From: JAWXBT01 sp964523015
GTDB taxonomy: Bacteria > Bdellovibrionota_C > UBA2361 > J135
Assembly (NCBI GenBank): GCA_964523015.1
Contig: CAZFXN010000076.1
Coordinates: 1 to 8,427 of the forward strand
DNA: 8,427 bases
Reading direction: 5' to 3'
Part shown: piece after piece, positions 1 to 5,067 of the stretch
How the letters are laid out: every line of letters begins with the position of its first letter
Numbering within the stretch: position 1 is the first letter of the stretch
The notes under the pieces: generated by a model
Told to the model about the DNA's origin: nothing
Seen by the model: only the letters and a program-made list of their open reading frames with translations
Databases searched by the model: none
Translations under genes and position numbers: made by a program

Positions 1-1
1 G

Positions 2-124
2 CATCTGTGTGCAGATTGTGATCGCGGAACGATATACAAGAAAAACGATGTCAAGCTTTTTCCTGTCCATCAAGCAAGATTTTTTAATATTTCTATCTTT
101 TTCTTTTGCTCTCCTGAATTCTAA
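2..124 (+). pseudogene. possible 3' tail of a decayed gene with a CxxCDRG motif
   Basis: An open frame enters from the window edge and runs 40 codons to a TAA. It begins HLCADCDRGTIYKK, a Cys-x-x-Cys-Asp-Arg-Gly pattern like the zinc-ribbon-like start of some mobile-element-associated hypothetical proteins. No start codon is in the window. The last ten codons run into the dispersed repeat at 94-145, so even if the first part is genuine, its end is not native. The match is a short motif only. It could equally be non-coding sequence. Confidence 0.15.
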
Positions 125-145
125 AAATTCACCGCCACTGCGAAA
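94..145 (+). repeat. dispersed intergenic repeat, copy 1
   Basis: This stretch matches 1498-1546 in direct orientation. An identical 11-mer, TATCTTTTTCT, is followed by a spacer (6 nt here, 3 nt in copy 2) and then a 35-nt block (111-145 versus 1512-1546) with 29 identical positions, including the uninterrupted core ACCGCCACT. Both copies are intergenic. Each lies roughly 150-230 bp upstream of the first gene of a two-gene module. I do not recognise the repeat family. Confidence 0.55.
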
Positions 146-231
146 ACTCATGCTCCTTATTTCGGTAACATGATTTATGAGCCAACGACCTCTACAGCAT
201 GGTTAATTTTTTCTGTTTTGGTAACATTTTT

Positions 232-261
232 TTGACCCATATCGTTCATTACTGTTATCAC
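232..261 (+). promoter_or_regulatory. predicted promoter of the toxin-antitoxin operon
   Basis: TTGACC (232-237) is followed after 18 bp by an extended -10 element, TG-T-TATCAC (253-261). The -35 matches five of six consensus bases and the -10 four of six plus the TG. Transcription would start about 268, just before the palindrome at 273-286 and about 30 nt before the toxin ATG. The call is by consensus only. Confidence 0.4.
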
Positions 262-272
262 TTGCACTATCG

Positions 273-286
273 TGCCATATATGGCA
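273..286. promoter_or_regulatory. 14-bp perfect palindrome, likely autoregulatory operator
   Basis: TGCCATATATGGCA is a perfect inverted repeat with no spacer, placed between the predicted -10 and the toxin start codon. HigBA-type operons are usually repressed by their antitoxin, or the toxin-antitoxin complex, binding palindromes at the promoter. This is therefore the natural candidate site for the helix-turn-helix antitoxin at 536-874. Position and symmetry are seen; binding is inferred. Confidence 0.5.
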
Positions 287-297
287 ATCTATATTTA

Positions 298-603
298 ATG
301 CAAATCGTAAGATTACCAGAATTTCTTAAGTGGTTTGAGAGTCTTGATGCCAAGGGGAAAGCACAAGTAGATGCTCGTATCTTGCGAATTGAAGACCAGC
401 ACCATTTTGGAGATGCTAAAGATTTAGGACTGGGATTAGCTGAACTACGCTGGAAAAATGGACGTCGAGTATATTTCGCCCGAGGTCGCGACAAAACTGG
501 ACAATTAGTAATATTAATTCTTGGAGGAAATAAAAATGGGCAAAATAAAGACATCACGCAAGCGCGGTTTTTGCTTCGAAAATATGCCGGAAATTACCCT
601 TAA
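298..603 (+). CDS. RelE/ParE-superfamily (HigB-like) toxin of a type II toxin-antitoxin system
   Basis: This 101-residue protein has the layout of the HI1419-type 'addiction module killer protein' group (Gp49/RelE fold). In order these are an N-terminal helical part with FLKWFESLDAKGKAQVDARI (9-28), HFGDAK (36-41), the ELRW and RRVYFA strands (49-61), a hydrophobic strand LVILILGGNK (70-79) and a C-terminal DITQARFLLRKY helix (85-96). Toxins of this family are generally ribosome-dependent mRNA interferases, though I cannot verify activity here. The ATG at 298 was chosen over an earlier in-frame ATG at 199 because homology begins at MQIVRLPEF and the predicted promoter and operator lie between the two. 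No clear Shine-Dalgarno precedes it. The gene is upstream of, and overlaps by 68 bp, its antitoxin, the toxin-first order of HigBA systems. Confidence 0.85.
   Translation: MQIVRLPEFLKWFESLDAKGKAQVDARILRIEDQHHFGDAKDLGLGLAELRWKNGRRVYFARGRDKTGQLVILILGGNKNGQNKDITQARFLLRKYAGNYP
523..529 (+). promoter_or_regulatory. ribosome binding site deciding the antitoxin start
   Basis: GGAGGAA lies 6 nt before the ATG at 536 and inside the toxin reading frame. The same open frame could begin at TTG 521, but that codon lies immediately before this strong site, so ATG 536 is the better start. The antitoxin gets a much stronger site than the toxin (which has no obvious one), consistent with the excess antitoxin synthesis these systems need. 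Confidence 0.7.
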
Positions 604-874
604 GAAAGGAGTTAGGTTATCTCGAAAGGATCCTAAGCGAACATTTCGTGATAGCACGTTAATCTTTGAAGCACTTCTACAGGCACTGAGCGATGGTGAT
701 GTTGATGCTTTTAAAGAGATTTTGGCAGCATTTTTAAGTGTTGCTAATAAAGAACAATTTGCCGCCAAAGCGCAGATCCCTAAGCGCACTTTATTTAGAA
801 TGATTTCGCCTTCAGGTAATCCAACCCTCGAGACTGTAGCTCGGGTGATGCACGCATTATCAAAAGCGGCGTGA
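536..874 (+). CDS. HigA-like helix-turn-helix antitoxin
   Basis: A 112-residue partner of the upstream toxin, resembling the HI1420-type 'addiction module antidote' proteins. After a basic N-terminus (MGKIKTSRKRG) and a linker with FRDST (37-41), a helical stretch EALLQALSDGDVDAFKEILA (45-64) leads into the helix-turn-helix, QFAAKAQIPKRTLFRMIS (74-91). The family's characteristic NPTLETVARVMHAL (95-108) follows. It should neutralise the toxin and repress the operon, probably through the palindrome at 273-286. Translation is likely coupled to the toxin through the 68-bp overlap. The roughly 35-residue N-terminal extension with many Lys/Arg is longer than I expect for this group and may be the toxin-binding or flexible part. 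No terminator is evident downstream. Confidence 0.82.
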   Translation: MGKIKTSRKRGFCFENMPEITLKKGVRLSRKDPKRTFRDSTLIFEALLQALSDGDVDAFKEILAAFLSVANKEQFAAKAQIPKRTLFRMISPSGNPTLETVARVMHALSKAA

Positions 875-921
875 TCTTATGAGCAAAAGTTCCTGAGAGA
901 TCTTTAAATTTAAGCTACATT

Positions 922-949
922 TTGAGTAGTGGAGCCATTGTAATATAAT
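922..949 (+). promoter_or_regulatory. relic or active promoter ahead of the radical SAM remnant
   Basis: TTGAGT (922-927) is spaced 16 bp from a perfect TATAAT (944-949), 21 bp before the ATG of the remnant at 971. The -35 has four consensus bases. A 10-bp inverted repeat (918-927 with 992-1001) and a 7-bp one (949-955 with 972-978) flank or overlap this promoter and the start codon, so a transcript could fold over the start. I read it as the native promoter of the broken gene. Confidence 0.45.
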
Positions 950-970
950 CTGCCACCGTCACGGGTAATT

Positions 971-1105
971 ATGGCAGACATTGTTCTTGCAACTCAAAAT
1001 GCTAAGTATATTCACACCTCTTTTGGGCTTAGATACTGGAATGTAAATTTGGTGGAGCTTGAAATCTATATCTGGAATGGGAAGGTTATGACAAATGTCC
1101 GCTAA
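971..1105 (+). pseudogene. N-terminal remnant of a B12-binding radical SAM protein
   Basis: The frame ATG to TAA encodes 44 residues beginning MADIVLATQNAKYIHTSFGL and continuing RYWNVNLVELE. This closely follows the invariant start of the large B12-binding-domain radical SAM proteins (pattern IVLaTLNAkYIHsSfGLRYL.aNLgEL). In those proteins the start forms the first strand and loop of the cobalamin-binding domain. Homology ends at about residue 31. The CxxxCxxC radical SAM cluster and about 90% of the gene are absent. The start codon and a plausible promoter (922-949) survive. The 3' end overlaps by 20 bp the convergent HNH remnant. It is non-functional as an enzyme; a residual short peptide could still be made. 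Confidence 0.6.
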
Positions 1106-1361
1106 TTTGGCCGGATATAAATTCATGGTTTCTTTTGGTTTTGATACTGGACCAACAAAGATTTAACTTTCTGATGCAGTAATCGATTGAACTAGAGTAT
1201 CCGGCTTTAAGATAACGCCCTCTTTTATCAAATTCTCCTAAGTGAATTAAAAACTTTAGGACTACTGATCTTTCTTTGCTTTGTAAGATTGAAATTCTCG
1301 TGGTTAATTCAGCATTTGAAATTTCATGAATCTCGCAAATATTTTTATTTAAACTGATCAT
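1086..1361 (-). pseudogene. N-terminal remnant of an HNH-endonuclease-type protein
   Basis: The 91-residue frame matches the N-terminal helical region of the HNH-type proteins abundant in bdellovibrios and other proteobacteria. The matching segments are ISNAELTTRISILQSKER (14-31), FLIHLGEFDKRGRYLKAGYS (37-56) and IDYCIRKLNL (59-68), corresponding to the family pattern eL...tk.Lv..ER.....L.hL.Evd.R.ly...GYsSl.dYc...L. After about residue 70 the match stops (WSSIKTKRNHEF...). The C-terminal HNH nuclease motif is missing, and full-length members are several times longer. The start is well kept: ATG with GAGGGAG (1369-1375) 7 nt upstream. I treat it as a truncated gene, though a short protein may still be translated. 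Confidence 0.55.
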
Positions 1362-1497
1362 AACCCCACTCCCTCTATCACCATCAATAAATTATTTTAA
1401 CCTTATAGCACATGGTTTTTTGGCGAGTGGAAAGCAATCACTATTACGAGATCTAATCAAAAGATCTGAAAACGAAGCGGCATTATGTAATTAATTT

Positions 1498-1546
1498 TAT
1501 CTTTTTCTACACTCCCAAGTTCTAAAAAATTACCGCCACTACGAAA
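1498..1546 (+). repeat. dispersed intergenic repeat, copy 2
   Basis: This is the partner of 94-145: identical TATCTTTTTCT, then a block (1512-1546) matching 29 of 35 bases, spacer shortened by 3 nt. The two copies bracket the toxin-antitoxin operon plus both gene remnants, about 1.4 kb in all. That placement could reflect a mobile or recombining segment, or simply a family of intergenic repeats. Confidence 0.55.
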
Positions 1547-1689
1547 GTAGTAGATCGTACTTAAGATGCCGAGGCTTTAATGAATTGACCCCTAACAGGC
1601 TAAAATCATAGATAGAATGAGTAGATCTCAGTAATTTTCGTAAATGATTACGGGTGAAATTGTTAAGGAATATAGGGGGAAGTGCTAAA

Positions 1690-1719
1690 TTGATATTTAA
1701 TCTAGTGTAGTGATAAAAT
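1690..1719 (+). promoter_or_regulatory. predicted promoter of the nucleotidyltransferase module
   Basis: TTGATA (1690-1695, five of six consensus) is separated by 18 bp from TAAAAT (1714-1719, five of six). The -10 is preceded by TG one base away (extended -10, 1711-1712). Transcription would start near 1726, giving a leader of about 50 nt before the ATG at 1778. Confidence 0.5.
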
Positions 1720-1777
1720 GGACTGCTCAGATTTGGCACTTAGTAGTTTTGATTTAGCAATTCCTTTACTATGAGAT

Positions 1778-2299
1778 ATGCGTTTAACTACATCAAAAAA
1801 GAAACTAGATGATTTTATGGAGGCTTTTGCTGCCAAGGCAAAGGGGGCAGGGATTGTCTATTTTACCGGTGGCGCCACAGCCTTAGATTTTGGAATAAGG
1901 TCTCAAACTATAGATGTAGATATCAAGCTTGATCCAGAACCAAAACATTCGTTTGAAGCCATTGCTCAGATAAAAGAGGAATTAGATATTAATGTTGAAT
2001 TAGCTTCCCCTGATCAGTTTATCCCTCCGCTTCCCAATTGGCGTGAGCGAAGCCCTCTTATTAAGAAATTAGAACAGGTTGAATTTAGACATTACGATCT
2101 GTATTCACAAGCACTATCTAAAATTGAGCGTGGACATTCACAAGACGTTTCTGATGTTCAAGCCTTTTTAAGTAAAGGATTAATAGAGAAAGCAAAATTG
2201 CTGGAATTTTTCAAGGCAATTGAGCCAGGGTTAATTCGATACCCGGCAATTAATCCAATCGAATTTTCTAAAAAAGTTAGGTTAGTTTGTGAATTATAA
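1778..2299 (+). CDS. DUF6036-type nucleotidyltransferase (candidate toxin or effector)
   Basis: A 173-residue protein with a polymerase-beta-like nucleotidyltransferase core. The glycine motif TGGATAL (30-36) is followed by the paired acids in TIDVDIKLDPEP (44-55; D46 and D48). A third acidic position is plausible at E74 or D79 within NVELASPDQFIPPLP. WRERS (88-92), FRHYDLYSQALSKIERGH (103-120) and QDVSDV (122-127) match the AbiEii-like signature in which K...RG...D..D completes the active site. Such enzymes transfer nucleotides or nucleoside phosphates, and relatives act as toxins on tRNA. The actual substrate here is unknown. The ATG has only a weak GAG upstream (1773-1775). The gene overlaps the next by 11 bp, so the two are surely co-translated. 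All core motifs are intact, unlike most neighbours. Confidence 0.75.
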   Translation: MRLTTSKKKLDDFMEAFAAKAKGAGIVYFTGGATALDFGIRSQTIDVDIKLDPEPKHSFEAIAQIKEELDINVELASPDQFIPPLPNWRERSPLIKKLEQVEFRHYDLYSQALSKIERGHSQDVSDVQAFLSKGLIEKAKLLEFFKAIEPGLIRYPAINPIEFSKKVRLVCEL

Positions 2300-2603
2300 A
2301 CTTGGTGATATAAATCTAGCCGAACTACCAGGAGGTGACCTGGTAATTGCCGGATCAAGAGATCTTGAAAACCAAAAGATCACTGAGGCTGCACTTTTGT
2401 TACTAATTGCATCGCCAAGGTTAGAGAGACTTGGAATTAAGATATTGGCTCCTAAAAACGTAAGCCTACCCTATGAGCATGCCTTGTATAACAAGTTATT
2501 AGAATCACGACCTGCCGATGCTTATTCTTTCTATAATTCACTGATAAGAAAAATTGTAAGCTTCTCCCGAGCACTTGAAGCAATTATCAGTAAAAGAAAT
2601 TAA
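2289..2603 (+). CDS. small uncharacterised partner of the nucleotidyltransferase
   Basis: A 104-residue protein starting at GTG inside the end of the nucleotidyltransferase gene (overlap 11 bp), which argues for translational coupling and a joint function. Visible features are ELPGGDLV (12-19), a central helical ALLLLIASPRLERLGIKI segment, and a C-terminal YNSLIRKIVSFSRALEA helix. There is no signal peptide, membrane segment or clear helix-turn-helix. As I recall, similar ELPGGDLV...YN.LIRR.VSF proteins accompany DUF6036 nucleotidyltransferases elsewhere, but I cannot run a search. By arrangement it would be the antitoxin or regulator of a two-component toxin-antitoxin-like unit, or a substrate-binding partner. 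Its 3' end lies 10 bp from the convergent fic-like gene with no obvious terminator between. Confidence 0.7.
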   Translation: MNYKLGDINLAELPGGDLVIAGSRDLENQKITEAALLLLIASPRLERLGIKILAPKNVSLPYEHALYNKLLESRPADAYSFYNSLIRKIVSFSRALEAIISKRN

Positions 2604-2613
2604 TGTTAGTGAA

Positions 2614-3258
2614 TTAGAGCGTTAGCAAATCCATAGATTTCTTTTGCAAACGGTAACTCGTACTACGTCCGCCACCTTCGTTCTGGACAAGGATCCTTCG
2701 AGCTTTAAGATCCTGAATGTCTCTTAGAGCCGTATCATTTGAACAAGCTGCCAACTTGGCGTACTTAGATGTATTCATATATCCTTTGAAATCGTCCTTT
2801 AACATCATATTAAGAATATTATTCTGACGTTCATTCACAGGATCTTGATTAATCTGTTTCATTCCACTACGCCCTGTTGGAAACAAAGCTGCCTGCCAAT
2901 TAAAGAGGCGCGTCTTTGTAAGTGGATCAGAAAATTTCTGAGTGGCGTCTAACATCACCTCCACAATACCATCAACGCTTCGACTTGTGGATACAAGACC
3001 TCCAATATCAATTCCAAGTCGCCGTGCTATTGATGATCTAACCTCCTCTCGATTTAAGTTCTCACCTTCAATCGCAGATGATTTAATAACATCCCTAGTC
3101 AGAGTATTAAGATTTGCTTCTTGCTTTAATTCAAATCCAAGTTCTTGCATTCGTCCTAAGAGGAACCCCTGTTGATGGCGTATTTCAGCAAGTTTATAGG
3201 CGATAACCTTGTCATTCCAAATAAAGTCATGCCAGTTTTTTCTTTTATGTATCCACAT
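2614..3258 (-). CDS. Fic-family protein lacking the catalytic core (internal deletion)
   Basis: The 214-residue product matches both ends of Fic proteins with an N-terminal DUF4172 domain. The N-terminal part has WIHKRKNWHDFIWND, then RHQQGFLLGRM, and TRDVIKSSAIEGENL, which carries the (S/T)xxxE(G/N) autoinhibitory motif as SSAIEG. It continues through EEVRSSIARRLGI to RLFNWQAALFPTGRSGMKQI. The next residues, NQDPVNERQNNILNMML, belong to the C-terminal winged-helix region, which ends ALRDIQDLKARRILVQNEGG and GRSTSYRL. The part between, which in relatives carries the HxFx(D/E)GNGRxxR AMPylation motif, is missing, with the reading frame kept. The protein is about 215 residues against roughly 350-380 usually, so AMP transfer should be impossible. 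I chose ATG 3258 over GTG 3294 because relatives begin at (M)xWIH and GGTGA lies 5 nt upstream. It may be a pseudogene, or a DNA-binding or dominant-negative remnant. Confidence 0.75.
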   Translation of the reverse strand: MWIHKRKNWHDFIWNDKVIAYKLAEIRHQQGFLLGRMQELGFELKQEANLNTLTRDVIKSSAIEGENLNREEVRSSIARRLGIDIGGLVSTSRSVDGIVEVMLDATQKFSDPLTKTRLFNWQAALFPTGRSGMKQINQDPVNERQNNILNMMLKDDFKGYMNTSKYAKLAACSNDTALRDIQDLKARRILVQNEGGGRSTSYRLQKKSMDLLTL

Positions 3259-3263
3259 TCTAA

Positions 3264-3284
3264 TCACCGTAAAATATGCGGTGA
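3264..3284. promoter_or_regulatory. inverted repeat over the fic-like ribosome binding site
   Basis: TCACCG and CGGTGA form a 6-bp perfect inverted repeat separated by 9 A+T-rich bases, immediately upstream of the ATG at 3258. On the transcribed strand the start-proximal arm contains the presumed Shine-Dalgarno GGTGA. An mRNA hairpin would hide it, or a dimeric repressor could bind the DNA. Which applies cannot be told from the sequence. Confidence 0.35.
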
Positions 3285-3325
3285 AAATAGGCACGATTCG
3301 CCGCTTTTGGTAAAAACCTATGGGG

Positions 3326-3338
3326 GCCAGTAACTGGC
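3326..3338. promoter_or_regulatory. short palindrome between the ATPase and fic-like genes
   Basis: GCCAG-TAA-CTGGC is a perfect 5-bp inverted repeat with a 3-nt centre, 25 bp past the end of the ATPase gene and 67 bp before the fic-like start. There is no U-run directly after it on the minus strand, so it is a poor terminator. A small operator is as likely. Confidence 0.25.
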
Positions 3339-3363
3339 GAAATTGATTAGAGAAAAGGTAATC

Positions 3364-4698
3364 TTAAAAAAAATTTGAAATCAATCCAGCACAATAAATT
3401 GGCAGTACTGTAACCCTATTTTGCGAATACTCACCTCTTGATTCTCCAACCAACATAACCCCTTTCTTTGGATTGTACCGTTCCATGAAAACTCTTAAGC
3501 TTTTTGCATGCCTAAAGTTTCCGGACTTTACCTCGATTGGTAGAGCAAAGCTCCCTTTATCCAAAATAAATTCAACCTCGGAGCTTCCCTCTCTCCAACA
3601 ATATAAAGATCTAATGTCTTTAGCGATCAGTTCTTGAGCAACAAAATTCTCAGCGAAATATCCCTTAAAGTTTGAAAAGTCAAAATTAAGAATTCCATCA
3701 ACTGCGATGTCTGCCAAAGCCCCCAAAAGCCCCACATCGTGCAGATAGAACTTTGAAAATCCCTCTTTCACTCTGGGATTAAGCGGTGGAATCGCGCTTT
3801 TTATTATTGGCACCCTGAGAGCTAGTCCAGCACCTACTAACCAATCAAAAGCCGATGCAAGAGGCGCGTACTGTGCTATTCCAGGCACAACATCTTTGAA
3901 TTTAAAGCGGTGCGCCTTCGAATCAACCTGATTGGCCATCTGAGACGGAATTGCTCTAAATACACGCTCAAGGTGAAGCGAATTTGTCTTACCGCAGTGC
4001 TTCGCAAAATCATTCATGTACGCCTCAACAATGGCGATCTGCTCCTCCCTTATCCGCCTATACATCTCAAACTCTGTCTCAATGTTCTCTGCAAATAGCC
4101 TTACAATTGCTGGCATACCTCCACATACAAAAAACTGCTTTAAACAAGTGAAAGCTTTTTCATGTGCCAGTTCAGATTGAGGCTCCCCTGCAACAAGACC
4201 TGTAATATACTTCCAAACTAGCTCATTCCTCGTGGCTGAAAGAAATTCAAAAAAAGTAAGTGGGTATAAAGTTTTTATCTCTACCTTGCCAACAGGAAAG
4301 GAATTTTCACCTAAATTTAATCCTATGAGTGAACCCGCTGCACAAACTGCAAGATTCGGCAGCTCTTCACAAAAATATTTAAGACTGGTAATCCCAAGCG
4401 GTGCAAGTTGTAGCTCATCAAGGAGTAAGAGATCCCTACCGGGCACGACTTCATGTCCGAGGAGAAAACTTATATCTCTAATAATTCTCTTTGGATCCAA
4501 GTCCCCTTCAAAGAGACCACGGGCTTTAGGAGTAAGCTCAAAATTAACATAGTGAGTTCGCTCGAATCTCGAAGCACCAAACTCCTTAAGTAGATGAGTC
4601 TTGCCAACTTGACGTGCGCCTTTAAGGATCAGCGGTTTTCTATTTGGTCTATCAAACCACTGATGAAGCTCCTGCATTAACGATCTAGTGATTTTCAT
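3364..4698 (-). CDS. AAA-family ATPase with C-terminal DUF4143 domain
   Basis: An apparently complete 444-residue member of the common AAA_14 plus DUF4143 family. The P-loop is GARQVGKT (27-34), Walker B is LLLLDELQ (90-97), and the sensor-like AGSL (121-124) and PLTFFEFL follow as usual. The C-terminal DUF4143 region contains KFYLHDVGLLGAL, YFAENFVAQEL, and a PD-(D/E)xK-like strand pair, EVEFIL (374-379) and PIEVKSG (387-393). That arrangement suggests a nuclease-like fold. The cellular role of the family is not established; members are frequent in accessory and defence-rich regions and in gut bacteria. The product is cytoplasmic, with no signal peptide. The ATG at 4698 lacks a strong Shine-Dalgarno. 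A TATAAT box on the minus strand (4712-4717) lies so close that the leader would be only about 7 nt. It shares strand with the fic-like gene, 105 bp downstream. Confidence 0.88.
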   Translation of the reverse strand: MKITRSLMQELHQWFDRPNRKPLILKGARQVGKTHLLKEFGASRFERTHYVNFELTPKARGLFEGDLDPKRIIRDISFLLGHEVVPGRDLLLLDELQLAPLGITSLKYFCEELPNLAVCAAGSLIGLNLGENSFPVGKVEIKTLYPLTFFEFLSATRNELVWKYITGLVAGEPQSELAHEKAFTCLKQFFVCGGMPAIVRLFAENIETEFEMYRRIREEQIAIVEAYMNDFAKHCGKTNSLHLERVFRAIPSQMANQVDSKAHRFKFKDVVPGIAQYAPLASAFDWLVGAGLALRVPIIKSAIPPLNPRVKEGFSKFYLHDVGLLGALADIAVDGILNFDFSNFKGYFAENFVAQELIAKDIRSLYCWREGSSEVEFILDKGSFALPIEVKSGNFRHAKSLRVFMERYNPKKGVMLVGESRGEYSQNRVTVLPIYCAGLISNFF

Positions 4699-4889
4699 AT
4701 AATCTGCATTAATTATACCACCAATTTCTAGGATTCTATAATGATTTTTGCGACCAATTATGATGTATTATAGATGATAATTCGCAGGAATTCTTCAATC
4801 CATTGATATTACAATACTTATAGTAAGCCACTGCTGTGATTTTTTGATATAAAACACCTTGAAGAGGCATAAAAGAGTCTCACATGGTC
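4699..4889. other. A+T-rich intergenic region upstream of the ATPase
   Basis: No gene is recognisable here. The stretch contains a minus-strand TATAAT (4712-4717) and an 8-bp inverted repeat TCTATAAT...ATTATAGA (4735-4742, 4767-4774). A further 6-bp inverted repeat, TCTCAC...GTGAGA (4878-4898), runs into the remnant that follows. These may be control elements of the ATPase gene, but nothing in the sequence proves it. Confidence 0.35.
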
Positions 4890-5067
4890 GCAGTGAGAAT
4901 GGGTTAACTAGTAACACTTTTGCAAGGCACTCAAAATAGAAGGAAAGGCCGATCATACTCCGGTCACTGTAGCTGATCGTGAAGCTGAACATCTATCCAA
5001 ATTTTTATGCAGCAAGAATAGGTCGATCCCAGCTTTCTTCTCCAAGAACTTATTACTTTCGCTGTAA
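4890..5067 (+). pseudogene. N-terminal remnant of an inositol-monophosphatase-family gene
   Basis: The + strand frame from 4915 reads HFCKALKIEGKADHTPVTVA then DREAEHLSKFL. This is the highly conserved start of the inositol monophosphatase / histidinol-phosphatase / bisphosphate nucleotidase family (pattern yf...l..e.KaDgSPVTeADraaE). The preceding piece AVRMG-stop-LVTLL lies in another frame and fits the helix just before it, so a stop codon and a frameshift at about 4917-4924 are visible. The metal-binding motifs GEE, DPxDGT and the C-terminal WD motif are all missing. Homology fades after about 5012, and the frame closes at 5067 inside the convergent chimeric gene's 3' end. It is a clear relic and not translated usefully. 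Confidence 0.55.

Larger units (their letters stand above)
1362..1777. other. 416-bp intergenic region with a repeat copy and a promoter
   Basis: I find no convincing gene in any frame. The only longer open frame (1539-1739 on -) shows no recognisable motif or ribosome binding site. The stretch holds repeat copy 2 (1498-1546) and a hairpin ACTAC-GAAA-GTAGT (1538-1551) whose stem is not conserved in copy 1. It also has two AGATCT boxes 7 bp apart (1449-1454, 1462-1467) and the promoter at 1690-1719. It may be the scar of deleted genes. Confidence 0.5.

Noticed and set aside
267..557. Minus-strand open frame of 96 codons over the toxin gene.
   Set aside because: It is antisense to the RelE/HigB-like toxin, with no recognisable motif or ribosome binding site.
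1538..1551. ACTAC-GAAA-GTAGT hairpin with a GNRA-type loop in repeat copy 2, considered as a conserved RNA element.
   Set aside because: The equivalent positions in copy 1 (ACTGC-GAAA-ACTCA) cannot pair, so the stem is not maintained between copies.
1539..1739. Minus-strand open frame of 66 codons in the intergenic region.
   Set aside because: No motif, no ribosome binding site, and it runs across the repeat copy and the predicted promoter of the nucleotidyltransferase module.
2330..2338. AGGAGGTGA, a near-perfect Shine-Dalgarno sequence inside the small partner gene.
   Set aside because: It encodes the ProGlyGlyAsp of ELPGGDLV, and no ATG or GTG opening a useful frame follows at the right distance. 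The surrounding ACCAGG/CCTGGT hairpin is likewise explained by codon content.
3364..4698. Possibility that the DUF4143 ATPase and the nucleotidyltransferase pair form one defence island with the Fic gene.
   Set aside because: The genes are on opposite strands with separate promoters, and the Fic gene is catalytically dead. Nothing in the sequence ties them into one system.
4795..4992. Minus-strand open frame of 65 codons upstream of the ATPase gene.
   Set aside because: Its sequence is low in motif content and it is antisense to the inositol-phosphatase relic, whose match is far more specific.
5035..5048. TTCTT-CTCC-AAGAA hairpin after the chimeric gene, considered as a terminator.
   Set aside because: The stem is weak and A+T-only, and no run of T follows it on the minus strand.
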